Positions 44,500-56,252 of a DNA stretch of 64,000 nucleotides are shown here, piece by piece. Position 1 is the first letter of the stretch. Every line of letters begins with the position of its first letter. The notes under the pieces are model-generated. The model did no database searches and had not been told where the DNA came from. It saw only the letters and a program-made list of their open reading frames with translations. The position numbers were made by a program, and so were the translations under genes. This DNA comes from Myoxocephalus aenaeus (Eukaryota; Chordata; Actinopteri; Perciformes; Cottidae): contig JBAMJR010000032.1 of NCBI GenBank assembly GCA_038501785.1, forward strand, positions 1,941,001-2,005,000, given 5' to 3'.

Positions 44500-44735
44500 T
44501 GGAGGCGCTGGACTCAACAGCTGATCAAGCTCTGGATTGGACAGCTGATCAACATCGCTGGACTCCGCAGCTGATCAACATCGCTGGACTCCGCAGCTGA
44601 TCAACATCGCTGATCGACATCGCGGGAGTCAACAGCTGATCAAACGTCGCAGGACTCCGCAGCTGGTTGACATCGCTGGTCGCGTCGCAAGAGTCAACAG
44701 CTGATCAAACGTCACGTGATTCAGCAGCAGGTAGA
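44500..44735. repeat. Leader minisatellite with CAGCTGATCAA core
   Basis: Between the 5' LTR and the gag start, about six degenerate units of 26-35 bp share CAGCTGATCAA plus ATCGCTGGACTCCG. CAGCTG and TGATCA are palindromes, so the leader RNA could fold into repeated small stems. Confidence 0.8.
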
Positions 44736-45012
44736 CTTTGCTGGATTCAACTGCGGCGCGATTGGACATCGCAGGATGTGGTGTTTGCGTTGAAGTATAA
44801 TTGGACAACTGATCTTCACCACCGTGACGCAAGGTACGATTTGGACCAATAGAAACTCTGAATAGACAGAGAGGTATGTAGCGCTACCAAGCTGGACATG
44901 TTAAAGTTGTGTGCGCACTTTTATTTTTTGTGTATAAATACAATGCGTTGGTTCCATCTTATAGGCCTAATATAAGAGCTGTACGGGTGGTTTATTTTGA
45001 AATGTTTAATGT

Positions 45013-47067
45013 ATGATGGATTCTGATATAGGCCTGAAGGTATCAAATCAAGGTTTTATTGTTAAGGAGCCAATCATGGCTGAAACTGTCACTAAACGTC
45101 CTTTTAAACTGACACAAAAGGCACTAATGGGCAAACTGGACATGCTGCAAAAGACTCGGAAGGCCAAATTAAACAAAGCCTCTAACCTTAAAAGGACAAT
45201 TCAAGACCTAATGCATGACAGAGAACATGAAACAGAGGTGCAATGTACCTTTGATAAATACACAACTCTTTGCAAAGAAGCCAAGGAACAACATCGATCT
45301 GTCACAAATCTTGCCTCATGAAGAAAGGGAGAAACATGAGATATGGTTCGAAGCAAAAATGTTGAGTGTTCATGAATTTAGTGATGCTGTGAATAAGTGG
45401 TTGTGTAATGCAGACACTGGTGAAAATGATCATGAGAGTGAAGTAAAACCCAGTGACAGTATTTCCAATGTGGAAACCAATGTTTCTAATCGGAACTCAA
45501 GCAGAAAGTCACACGAGCTCAAGAACCAGCAAACCATCTGCCTCTGTACGGATTCAGATAGAGGCAGAGAGAGCAGCACTTGAAGTTCGCGCTGCAGCCT
45601 TAAAGGAGAAGCACGAGCTGGAGGGGCAAGCTGAGTTGCTGAGAAAGGAAAAGCTGGAGGTCGACACAGAAATGGCCGCCTTTGCTGCTAAATTAGCAGT
45701 ATTGAATGCCTCTGGTCACCAAGCTTTGTCAAATACACAATCAAATGGAATGGAATCATACTTTGAAAGGGGAACAAGGTTAAAAGAACACTCTACCACT
45801 CTCAGCCGACATGCCAAAGCATATCACCCAGCATATGTGGATTTGCAACAACCACATATACAAGAACAGTGTGCATATAGGTATGCAACACAGGAGAACA
45901 GTAAGGTCCGTCAACTAAACCTGGATAATGCACCAGTCAAATCTCTCTTGGATCATCCTCGTGTGCAGCGAACAAATCCAGCTGTCATTCAGTCTCAACG
46001 CTCTCATAAAGGAAGTGATGAAACATCAGCTCTCTACAAACTACTGCAAAGGCAAAATGAAATAACAACTATGCTTATCCAACAACAAGCCTCTCATTTA
46101 CTACCACCAAGAGAGATTCCACTTTTTGATGGTGACCCTCTGCAGTACAGAACATTTATCAGAGCCTTTGAACATTGTGTGGAGAGTAAAGCAAGTAACC
46201 GAGGAGACTGTCTGTCTGTATTTTTTGGATAAATACACAAGAGGTCCACCAAAGGAGCTGGTGCGTAGCTGTCAGGCTATGCTACAGCCAAGGATCTGCT
46301 TCAGGAACACTTTGGGAATGAACACAAAGTTACTGCAGCATGTATGGAGAAAGCCCTCTGCTGGCCGGTCGTGAAGCCTGAGGATGTCAAATCGCTCCAA
46401 GCCTATGCCCTCTTTCTGCGTGAGTGCTGTAATGCAATGGAGGACATACAGTACATGAAAGAGCTGGATATGCCAGCAAATATGAGAGCAGTGATTCTGA
46501 AGCTTCCGTACAAGCTAAGAGAAAAATGGAGAGTCTCTGCATGTGAGCTACTGGGAAACCTCAAACGCAGGGCACAGTTCGTTGATATTGTCATATTCAT
46601 TGAGCATGAAGTCAAAATAGTGTCTGACCCAATCTTTGGCGACATTCAGGATACACAACTGCCTACAGTAGGCACAAATATCAACAGGATCAAATCGGAA
46701 CTGCAGCCAAGATTCAAAGCAAGTAGCTTTGCAACTTCTGTTACCGTTGTAACACCGACCATTGAAGAAGCCAGAAGGCTAAGACATGATACAGGACAAA
46801 GTAGTTCATCTGCAAAGAACACCAGCCTTTGTTTGCGTTGCTCTCAAGGTCACACACTGGAGATGTGTCCACGATTGGAGGAGATGACACACAGGCACAA
46901 GATGAACTTTCTTAAGAAAAATGGAATCTGTTTCGGCTGCCTTCGTGTTGGGCATATGAGCAAGGAGTGCGATAGGTGCTTGACTTGCAAGGTGTGCAGC
47001 CTAAACCATCCCAGTGTTCTTCACATCCTCCAAAGAGAGAAATTAGTTGACACAAACTCAAGACACC
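45013..47067 (+). pseudogene. BEL/Pao gag region of the outer element
   Basis: Coding sequence runs through overlapping pieces in three frames (frame changes near 45310, 45500, 46200 and 46340). It starts about 580 bp after the LTR. An N-terminal basic region (KRPFKLTQKALMGKLDML) precedes a long charged coiled-coil stretch (AERAALEVRAAALKEKHELE). The DUF1759 gag-like core follows (PLFDGDPLQYRTFIRAF), then two CCHC-type knuckle regions (CLRCSQGHTLEMC, CFGCLRVGHMSKEC). The frame runs into the inner element's TSD at 47068 and resumes at 53985. In the family it would form the particle that packages the RNA. Confidence 0.8.
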
Positions 47068-47072
47068 TTAAG

Positions 47073-47503
47073 TGTAAAGGACCTCTGAGATTGTAAGGTA
47101 TTTTAATAGTTTGTTCCTTTTGTTTGTCTTTTATTTTAGTCCGTTTTGTTACTGCAGTCGGTGCATTTCCGGTTGCGCTCTTATTTTGAAGGAACAAAAA
47201 ACGGAAGTTGGTAGTAAGAAACGGAAGGGAAATGAAAAGTTGCCATAACAACGGAAAAGTGATAAAAAAGGTTACGGATCTGTTAGTTTACCACCTGGCT
47301 GATATGGGCATAAGGTTTGTACCTGTTCAAGTTCATTTTTGAGAAAATATTGTTTTAGATTGTTACGTTTTTTTTGTTTGTGTCAGAGTTTAAGCTAATC
47401 AACTGCTATTTCCGTTTTTCTTTATAGTTCTTACGGTGAGTTCAATAAAATTACGAACCATCAGTTAAAGACTCCAGACTATAATTCAGCCGGGGATGCT
47501 ACA
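47073..47503 (+). repeat. 5' LTR of inner BEL/Pao element
   Basis: TGTAAAGGACC to GGGGATGCTACA, with TTCAATAAAATTACG as the likely polyadenylation signal near 47441. It differs from the 3' LTR at T/A near 47130, G/A near 47286 and C/G near 47291. Confidence 0.92.
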
Positions 47504-47566
47504 GTAAGAACTTTTCCTGATGACTGCAGGAGGATTTGATGGAATGGTCGAAGTTTGTGAGACATA

Positions 47567-50500
47567 ATGGAATCATCTGCATCAAACTGTAAAGACTCAG
47601 ACCAGCTAACGGATGCCTGTCAGGCCAGAGAAGAGGAGGAACTTCGCAGATCTGGTCGCCAACGGAATCCCACGGAGAAAATGCTTACATTGCAGAAAGA
47701 GGAGGCTCACAAAAGGGAGAAAAGGCTCATTCACCTTTATGAACAATGGAATATTCAGGTACGTGAAGCCAGAGAGCAGCTAAAGTCAGACATTCCAGAG
47801 AGTCAAATTGCTGCTCTGATAGACATATTAGAGAAAGAAAAGGACAATGTTACAGATCTATATGTGTAAATTAGAGATCACATCACCCCATCTAGTGAGA
47901 CAAGACGTCGTGTTGATGCCTGTGAGGCAGTGACAAAGGACATTATTAAAATCGCTTATGAAAGAATGGCATACATAGATGGTGATTTTGACACTGAAGA
48001 AGTAAAACAACGTCTTCGAGAGCTGCTAAATAGAGACTATGCACAGTCAGTATATGGATCAACAGTCCCCCCCTCAAGTCGACACTCAGTGGACACCATC
48101 CTAGCTGCTAGCAGAGCAGAAGCTGCGGCAGAGCTAGCAGCAAAGGAAGCAGAGTATACAATGTTTCTGGAGGAGGAAAAACAACGAGCAAGGATTCAAC
48201 TACTAGAGGAACAGCAGAAAAGAGATCTTGAAGACCACAAACGTGAGCTAGAGAGACTGAAGGCAGAGAAGAATGTCAGGACTGCTCGAGCCAGATTATC
48301 AATCTATAATCAAGAAGTAAAGCAGGAGGGCAGTGTGTGCTCTGCTGATTTTAACGCAAGAGGACAAGAAAATGTTTCTCCACCACAACCTGTGTCTTCA
48401 GCTCTCATCCACCAATCAGCAAGAATTCCAGCAAATCCTACACAGTCTGATGTGTGTGCTCTTGCCCAAGCAGTTCAAGATAGCATAGCTATGAATCGCC
48501 TTCCAGTGCCAGAGCCATCTCTGTTTGTCGGCAACCCGATCCAGTTCATTGAGTGGAAGGCCTCATTCATATCACTCATAGACAGAAAGAACATCTCGTT
48601 TGCTGAAAAACTGCATTACTTGAGAAAGTATGTAGGAGGTCCAGCCAGAAAGACACTTGATGGCACACTATACAGAAATGATGATGAGGCCTATAAAGAT
48701 GCATGGAACCGTCTCAACCACAGGTATGGTCAACCGTTTGTTATACAGAGAGCATTCAGAGAAAAACTGGCAAGCTGGCCAAAGATCCAGTCTAAGGATG
48801 CAGAAGGATTCAGAACATTTGCTGATTTTCTACATGCCTGTCAGGAAGCCATGCCCCATGCTAAAGGTCTTAGCATTCTGAATGACTGTGAAGAGAATCA
48901 GAAGCTGGTCCATAAGTTACCTGACTGGGCAGCATCACGCTGGAACCGCCAGGCTACTCGAGTTTTGAGAGACACGCAGGAATTCCCAAACTTCAAGGAC
49001 TTTGTCACTTTCATGGAAATGGAAGCAGAGATCGCCTGTAATCCAATAACCTCCTTTCAAGCACTACACTCATCTGAGTCACCAACAGAGAAACGCCATC
49101 TCAAAGAAGGGAACACCAAATCCAGTGTCCTCTATACAGAGACTGAGAATCACATGCAGCCAAAGATAGGCTTAAAGCCCCCCTGCACGTTCTGTCAAGA
49201 CAACAAACATGGCCTGCACTATTGCCCTGAGTTTAAAAGGAAGTCTCTGGATGAAAGAAGAAAATATGTGAAGGACAGCAGACTATGCTATGGTTGCTTA
49301 AAGCCAGGCCATGGTGTCAAAGAATGCCATCACCGACACTCATGTGACACCTGTGAAGGAAGACACCCAACTTGTCTGCACGACAACAACCACAGTAAAG
49401 TCATAACAGAGGAAGCAGCCACCACACTGTCACTCAATGTGGAGACTGAGGAGCCATCTATCAGCTCTTCCATGATCGTGCCAGTGTGGGTTTCTTCTAT
49501 CAGCAACCCAGGTATAGAAAAACTTGTCTATGCCCTGCTTGACACTCAAAGTGACACAGTTTTCATTGATCAAGAAGTTAGCCGTAGCCTAGGAACAAAG
49601 GCACATCCTGTAAAACTGAAGCTAACCACCATGATTGGAAAGGATACATTAATGCAAAGTGAGAGGGTCTCAGGTCTCAGAGTACGAGGTTACAATTCCT
49701 CAACCCTCATTGATCTACCTCCTTCCTATACCAAAGATTGCATACCAGTGAATTACACACACATTCCTACCTGTGAAACGGCAAGACAGTGGACTCATCT
49801 CTGCGCACTAGCAAATGAAATTCCACCACAGTTAGAGTGTGAAGTTGGTCTTTTAATAGGCTACAATTGCTCAAGGGCACTGGCACCACAGCAGGTAATC
49901 TTAGGAGGGGACAACGAACCCTATGCAGTTCGCACAGATCTTGGATGGAGTATTGTAGGTTGTTCATCACCTCACAATGACTCACTAAGCATCACCAACA
50001 TGTGTCACAGAGTTGCTGTCAAAGAACTTCCTCCAGTGACTCCATCAGATGCCATTAAGGTTCTTGAGTATGACTTTAAGGATGTCAGTAAAGACGGCAA
50101 AATGGTGTCTCAGGATGACATACGCTTTCTGGGCATGTTAAAGGAAAGTATTCAAATGAACAGTCGTGGCCACTATGAGATGCCACTCCCCTTCAGAGAG
50201 AGACCACATCTCCCTGACAATAAGCATCTAGCCACTGTCCGGCTCAGTCATCTTAAGAGAAAGCTCCTGAACAATGAGAAGTACAAGAAGCATTATATGA
50301 AATTCATGGAAGAAGTAATCGAAAGAGGTGATGCAGAGGAAGTTCATGACAAAGGGAAGGATGGAGAAAAATGGTATATCCCTCACCACGGGGTATATCA
50401 CTCAAAAAAACCAGAGAAGCTTCGTGTTGTTTTTGATTGCTCAGCCAAATACAAGGGAACTAGCCTAAATGACCATCTACTGTCTGGCCCTGATCTGATA

Positions 50501-53380
50501 AACAATCTTTCTGGTGTTCTCATAAGATTCAGACAGCACCACATTGCCTTGATGTGTGATATCGAGAAGATGTTTCATCAGTTTCATATGTGTGAGGCCG
50601 ACAGACTACCTGCGATTCCTTTGGTGGAAGGATGGAAACCTGAATGCAGAGCCACAGGAGTTCCGCATGAAAGTTCATCTGTTTGGTGCTGCATCATCAC
50701 CTGGATGTGCCAACTACGGACTGAAACATCTCGCCAAGGAAAATGAGAGCCTGTTTCCCCTTTGCTCCCAGTTCATTCTGACAGACTTCTATGTCGACGA
50801 CGGTGTCACAAGTATAGAACATGTGAATGAAGCTATTCAGCTTGCAAAGGAAGCCCAGAACATCTGTGCTATGGGTGGTTTGAGACTGCACAAGTTTGAG
50901 TAACAACAGATCAGTGCTGGAGAGTATACCATCATCTGAGCGCGCCAGTGAAATAGACACTCTTGACCTTGCCCTCAGTGATTCAACAATGGAGAGAGCA
51001 CTTGGCATCCTCTGGCACATTGAAACTGACAGCTTCAGATTCCGTATCAGCCTGAAGGATCAGTCAGCAACACGGCGTGGCATACTATCCACAGTTGCCT
51101 CCCTTTACGACCCACTGGGGTTTGTTGCTCCCTTTCTGCTCACTGGAAAAAGGGTGCTTCAGGAAACATGCAGAAATGGCACTGGCTGGGATTACCCGCT
51201 CATCAGTGAGCTGCAACCACTGTGGAAACAATGGAAGAATGATCTGGAAAATCTGGAGAAAATCAACATATCACGTTGCTATGTGCCAGCTGACTTTGGA
51301 AGGGTCCTGAAAAAAAAGAGCTACACCACTTCTCTGATGCAAGCACATACGGTATGGCCACTGTTCTTATTTGAGACAAGTGAACGAAGATGGAAGTGTT
51401 CATTGCACTCTGGTCATGGGAAAATCCAGAGTAGCTCCCATTAAGGTCCTAACCATCCCCAGGTTAGAGCTGACTGCTGCGGTCATCTCAGTTACAGCAA
51501 GCAACATCCTGAAAGAGCTTAGCTTTGAAGAGATTGAGGAATACTTTTGGACTGACTCCAAGGTGGTTTTAGGATACATCTACAATGAGGCACGTCGTTT
51601 TCACACATTTGTGTCAAATAGGGTACAGAAGATACATCTCAGCACAACTTCACAACAATGGCAATTTGTTCCCACTGACAAGAACCCAGCAGACCTTGCC
51701 TCAAGAGGTTCCAGTGTAAGCCAGCTTCTCACATCAAACTGGTTTACAGGACCTCAGTTTCTGTGGGAGAAGAAAATACCTCCAGCTGCAGAGGTTTTCA
51801 CAGAAATCGTGATTGGAGACCCTGAAGTCAAAAGGATTCGAACACTGAACCTGCAAACAACAGAGCAAGTAAGTCTCTCAGACCGCCTATCAAAGTTTTC
51901 GTCATGGTATGAAGTCACACAAGCTGTTGCACGTCTCCTCCGTCGTGTAAGGAAAGATAAGTCAGCAGGTCACAGCACGGTGCAGGAACGAGAAGATGCA
52001 CAGCAGGTCATCATAAGAGACTTACAGAGACAAGTGTATTCAGAGGACATTAAGTTGCTCAGTAAAGGATCCCAGCTCCTATCTCAGAGTAAACTGCATC
52101 ACATGGATGCTTTTCTTGATCAAGATGGGATTCTCAAGGTGGGAGGGAGACTGAAACATGCATCGCTCCCTACTTCACAGAAACACCCAGTGATTATCCC
52201 AAAGGATCATCACATTACCAAGATGATTATAGCTCATTGTCACAAGAAAGTTCAGCATCAAGGAAAGGGTATCACCATAAATGAAATCAGATCAAACGGA
52301 TACTGGATTCCAGGAATCAACAGAGCCGTTGCATCACATGTGCATCAGTGTGTCAAGTGTAGAAAACTCAGGAGATCTGTGGAAGAGCAGCGTATGGCAG
52401 ATCTGCCGTCAGAGCGCGTTGATCCGTCATCACCATTCACCTATAGTGGAATGGACTGTTTTGGTCCATTTTCCACCAAGCAAGGGCGCAAGGTGTATAA
52501 GCGATACGGCCTGCTCTTCACATGTCTCTCCTGTCGTGCTATCCACATCGAAATGTTGAATGACTTGTCAACAGATGCCTTTATTAATGGTCTTCGTTGT
52601 TTTATTGCTATAAGAGGAGCTGTACGTCAATTGAGATGTGATCAAGGAAGTAACTTCGTTGGAGCTAAAAACGAACTGAAAGGAGCATTAGGGCAAATGG
52701 ATGCTAATAGGCTGACAACATTTTTGGCTGAAAAGCAGTGCGACTTCATCCTGAATGCTCCCCATTCAAGCCATGTGGGAGGTGTATGGGAGAGACAAAT
52801 CAGAACAGTAAGGAATGTTCTTCGTTCCACTCTATCACTCTCTTCGGGCAGGCTGGATGATGCCTCTCTGCGGACATTCTTCTATGAAGCAATGGCTATT
52901 GTTAATAGTCGTCCACTCACAGTAGACAATCTAAGTGATCCAAACAGTCCTGAACCACTGACACCCAATCACCTGCTTACCATGAAATCTGGTGCAGCCT
53001 TGCCACCTCCTGGCAGATTCATTAGAGAGGACATGTATGCTCGTAAGAAGTGGCGTCATATTCAGTACCTCACAGAGCAATTCTGGAGCCGCTGGAAAAG
53101 AGAGTATCTCTCCAATATTGCCATCAGACAACGCTGGCATACCCCAAAAAGGAACCTGAAGGTCGGCGACATCGTCATGGAGAAAGCAGATGATCGACCA
53201 CGGAATGAGTGGAGATTGTCCAAAGTTGTAGAGACAATGACGGATAGAGATGGACTAGTGAGAAGAGTAAAGATTTGTTTCGGAGATCCGAAATTGGGAA
53301 AGGATGGACAGCGTTCTGGGAAGCCATCCATCGTTGAACGTCCTGTTCAGAAGCTGATTCTAGTCCTAGAGACTGTTTAA
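47567..53380 (+). pseudogene. BEL/Pao gag-pol polyprotein of the inner element
   Basis: Starts at ATG 47567. An in-frame TAA at 47867 interrupts gag; the same frame resumes and runs to 50746. Domains in order: basic/coiled-coil N-terminus; DUF1759 gag (PEPSLFVGNPIQFIEWKASF); CCHC knuckle (CYGCLKPGHGVKEC); aspartic protease with LLDTQSDTVFID; RT with LMCDIEKMFHQFH and the YVDD box (LTDFYVDDGVTSI); RNase H (FWTDSKVVLGYI). Integrase has the HHCC domain (AHCHKKVQHQGKG, HQCVKCRKLR) and D,D,E motifs (YSGMDCFGPF, LRCDQGSNFVGA, WERQIRTVRNVL). The C-terminal DUF5641 tail (NLKVGDIVMEK) follows. Frameshifts lie near 50600, 50900, 51315 (an A8 run) and 51350. The integrase part from 51371 is fully open (669 codons). 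Confidence 0.9.
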
Positions 53381-53548
53381 CTTCACAACCATATCCTTTA
53401 CTGTATGAAGAGCTCCAAAATGTGGACATTTGCCGAAGTTACATTTTGTCTTTACTGAGCCTTTATAGTTATGGTCATTTTGAGTTCAGAAATCATTCGT
53501 GCTTTGTATTCTATTTTATTCTTAAAACCACTCGTGATTTGGTGGGAG

Positions 53549-53979
53549 TGTAAAGGACCTCTGAGATTGTAAGGTATTTTAATAGTTTGTTCCTTTTGTT
53601 TGTCTATTATTTTAGTCCGTTTTGTTACTGCAGTCGGTGCATTTCCGGTTGCGCTCTTATTTTGAAGGAACAAAAAACGGAAGTTGGTAGTAAGAAACGG
53701 AAGGGAAATGAAAAGTTGCCATAACAACGGAAAAGTGATAAAAAAGGTTACGGATCTGTTAATTTAGCACCTGGCTGATATGGGCATAAGGTTTGTACCT
53801 GTTCAAGTTCATTTTTGAGAAAATATTGTTTTAGATTGTTACGTTTTTTTTGTTTGTGTCAGAGTTTAAGCTAATCAACTGCTATTTCCGTTTTTCTTTA
53901 TAGTTCTTACGGTGAGTTCAATAAAATTACGAACCATCAGTTAAAGACTCCAGACTATAATTCAGCCGGGGATGCTACA
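53549..53979 (+). repeat. 3' LTR of inner BEL/Pao element
   Basis: 431 bp, three mismatches to the 5' LTR and no gaps. Followed at once by TTAAG and then the continuing coding sequence of the outer element. Confidence 0.92.
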
Positions 53980-53984
53980 TTAAG

Positions 53985-54575
53985 GAACAATCATTGCGTA
54001 GCGCACATGTCTCGCTACACGCATGTGATCATACAGGGGCCGGTAAAAGTGATGGGATTCTACCCATTGTACCAATACAGGTGAAATCCAATAAGGGAGA
54101 CCAAGTCATACAGACATATGCTTTTCTAGATCCAGGCAGTACAGCAACATTTTGTTCTGAAAACCTGATGAGGAGGCTTAATCTGAATGGAAGAAAAACC
54201 CAAATCCACTTAAGGACCACGGGTTCAGGAGCAACAGTTTCCAGCTACGTGTTGACTGATTTGGAGATTTCAAGTCTCACCGGGAAAAGGTTCTATGACT
54301 TGCCAGAGGTCTATACCCAGAAGAGAATGCCTGCAAACGCGGATAACCTCATCAAAGAAGAGGATTTGGCAAAATGGCCATACTTGGATGGTGTTGGTGT
54401 TCCTAGAATTCAAGCTGATGTGGAGTTGTTGATAGGTACCGCCGCCTCCAAAATGCTTGAGCCTTGGAGAGTAATCAACAGCCATGGAAACGGACCATAT
54501 GCCATTAAGACCCTATTGGGGTGGGTTATTAATGGTTCCCTTCAAGGATCTAGTGATTGCTTGGAAGAGTTCTAA
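53985..54575 (+). pseudogene. Outer BEL/Pao element: protease (DUF1758) domain only
   Basis: Continues the outer gag frame after the inner element. It contains the retropepsin-like segment YAFLDPGSTATFCSE (DPGS instead of the usual DTQS or DTGS at the active site). Further on are RTTGSGATVSSYVL, VYTQKRMPANADNL, VELLIGTAASKMLEPW and LLGWVINGS, all typical of the BEL/Pao protease region. It ends in a stop 235 bp before the 3' LTR; nothing resembling RT follows. This defines the element as lacking pol enzymes. Confidence 0.85.
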
Positions 54576-54809
54576 AGACATCCAGACAGGAAAGGACTGG
54601 TGCGGTCTGCACAAGTGCAAATTAAGACTAGCACGCTGGACAGGCCAGTGAGCAGACTTTGTCTTCTACAAGAAGCTGACATATAAGTACTTCTTACCAT
54701 AGAGGGATTTTTTGGGTTTGTTTATTTTATTTTGGGTTTATTGGCTCCATTATATAAATATGTATTGAATTGTTTATGCCCTCCTGCCATCAACAATTAG
54801 GGGCCGGTG

Positions 54810-55223
54810 TGTTGGAGCCAAAATGGGGTTTTATTGTTTGAGGGAATCACTGGGTGGTAGTGGGGACATGTAGTTCCTTTATTTGGACACAGGGTGGCAC
54901 ATTCAATTAAAAGAGCATATAGGTGAGTGCCAGGTGATGGGAACAGGTGTGTGGATGGGAAGCGAAATAGTTTTCGACCGTGGTCGCGACAGCTTTTCCC
55001 TTTCAGTTAAGATCAAGTGTTTTATCCTGTCTCGTGGAACCTTCTGCTGTGACTACTGTAAAATGACTTTATGCCATGGTGTCACGAATTAAATGCACGG
55101 AAAAGAGACAATGCTGGAATGGACAATGATTTGTTTGTGGCAGAACACGCGTCCGAACTCCTTCTCCCATTCGCCCCCCTAGTGGCTCGAATATTTAAAT
55201 AGGTTAAGGTTTGAGCCTCTACA
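54810..55223 (+). repeat. 3' LTR of outer BEL/Pao element
   Basis: 414 bp, TGTTGGAGCC to GAGCCTCTACA. Followed by the target duplication CACCG and then 12 bp to the Gmr1 LTR. Confidence 0.92.
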
Positions 55224-55240
55224 CACCGCGTTCCACATAT

Positions 55241-56252
55241 TGTCTTAACCCGGCTCTTAGGCCATGACAAATACTGCACAGACCACAGTGAAGGGTAACG
55301 TAAGATGTTTTACTCTTATTAAATAGCAGAATAGTTACCCTTTTATGGCGCGTGAATATCAGTCAGATCCGTCATGTCAGTGTGCGTGCGTGTGAAATGG
55401 AATGTCGATGTTGTCAGCGAAGGCTAGTGATGTGTCCTTTCGTGTCGAGGCTTCGATGCGCGTGTCGAGTAATCCAGGTAGATTTTGGTGAAGCGCGTAT
55501 CGAGGCTCGTGTCGATGACGTATGTGGTGACGTTCGAAGCCTCGCGAGCCGGCCGTACCACGTGACTGATTCAGAAAATGGTTCGTGGGTGCGATTTGAA
55601 ATAAGGGGCAGCGAAACTCAATGGATTTCCCCCTTCCTCTCTGTACCCCAGCGTCATCTGTGCCTGTGAAAGGGTATTTTATAAAGCAGGCAAAATAGTC
55701 TCAAAAAGCCCAGCACTGTGGAAAAGTTCTTATTTAAAAAAAAAAAAAATTAGACACATCAACATGGACTAGCGGAGCCGAGGCTCGAAACACCGATCCT
55801 CTGACTGAAAGACGGGTAATCTAACCACTGACCCACAGTCACATCACAACTCTCTTCCCAATTTGTTTCCACCTTTGATTTTGACCCCGCCATTATATCA
55901 TAAAGATAGACACAAGTTTTACATGTATGTCCACTTGGTGGCGCAGTGGAGCAAATGAAGCCCCATGAAGCTTCGGCCCATGACCGAACCAATTGGATGG
56001 AAAGCTTCAATGCTTCAGGAAGCTTCATCTCGCCATCACTAGCGAAGGCTACAAGGTAACTCAAAGCAACGGCCTGAGTCACTCAGCCTACGTCCGAGAG
56101 GAAGACCTGTGCGCCCCACCGTGAGCAACGCTATTGCAGGGCTTTTATGCCGTCCCCCTTCCTGGACCAGGTGCTCTGCATCACGTCATCTGTTCTCCAG
56201 GGACAAAGGGAGAAACGCACACCTGCAGTGATTAGGGACAGAGACCGTCACA
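55241..56252 (-). repeat. 5' LTR of the Gmr1-type element, split by hAT MITE B
   Basis: Homologous to 40267-40626, with the 617-bp hAT MITE inserted at 55425. The flanks and body differ from the other LTR by substitutions and several indels (for example extra sequence near 56112 and 56170), so the Gmr1 insertion is clearly older than the BEL insertions. Confidence 0.8.
55425..56041. mobile_element. hAT MITE copy B, TSD GCGAAGGC
   Basis: Starts TAGTGATG and ends CATCACTA, perfect 8-bp ends. Target duplication GCGAAGGC at 55417-55424 and 56042-56049. The uninterrupted target is seen in the other Gmr1 LTR at about 40434-40444. Shares most of its length with copy A (24785-25512), including the hAT-C remnant and the tRNA-like segment (minus strand, about 55770-55845). 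Confidence 0.92.

Larger units (their letters stand above)
47073..53979 (+). mobile_element. BEL/Pao element (inner), full length, TSD TTAAG
   Basis: LTRs of 431 bp at 47073-47503 and 53549-53979 without any length difference and with three mismatches. Flanked by TTAAG (47068-47072 and 53980-53984), the 5-bp duplication usual for BEL/Pao. The purine tract GGTGGGAG precedes the 3' LTR. The interior encodes gag, protease, RT, RNase H and integrase in one order, with a stop and several frameshifts. The insertion splits the outer element's gag-protease frame without loss. Confidence 0.92.
44021..55223 (+). mobile_element. Non-autonomous BEL/Pao element (outer), TSD CACCG
   Basis: Identical-type LTRs at 44021-44435 and 54810-55223 are flanked by CACCG (44016-44020 and 55224-55228). 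The internal region holds a gag-like frame and the first part of an aspartic protease domain, then about 230 bp to a purine tract (AATTAGGGGCCGG) before the 3' LTR. Reverse transcriptase, RNase H and integrase are absent. A second BEL/Pao element (47073-53979) is inserted between gag and protease. LTRs differ at about three positions over 415 bp, so this RT-less copy inserted fairly recently. Confidence 0.88.
40267..56252 (-). mobile_element. Gmr1-type Ty3/Gypsy retrotransposon carrying nested insertions
   Basis: On the minus strand the order is LTR (55241-56252), protease, integrase, reverse transcriptase, RNase H, LTR (40267-40626). The 4-bp flanks ATAT (40263-40266 and 56253-56256) agree with one insertion. 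The 3' LTR is preceded by a purine tract (TTTAGGGGG on the minus strand). Integrase upstream of RT is the defining feature of the Gmr1 group. The gag region is almost absent: after removing the BEL insertion only about 17 bp plus a short pre-protease segment separate the 5' LTR from the protease. ATAT also borders the inner side of the 5' LTR, so an independent solo LTR at 55241-56252 cannot be fully excluded. Confidence 0.75.

Noticed and set aside
49767..49985. Minus-strand frames inside the BEL elements (for example 49767-49985, 52642-52830, 53062-53331)
   Set aside because: They are antisense shadows of clearly coding plus-strand retroelement sequence.
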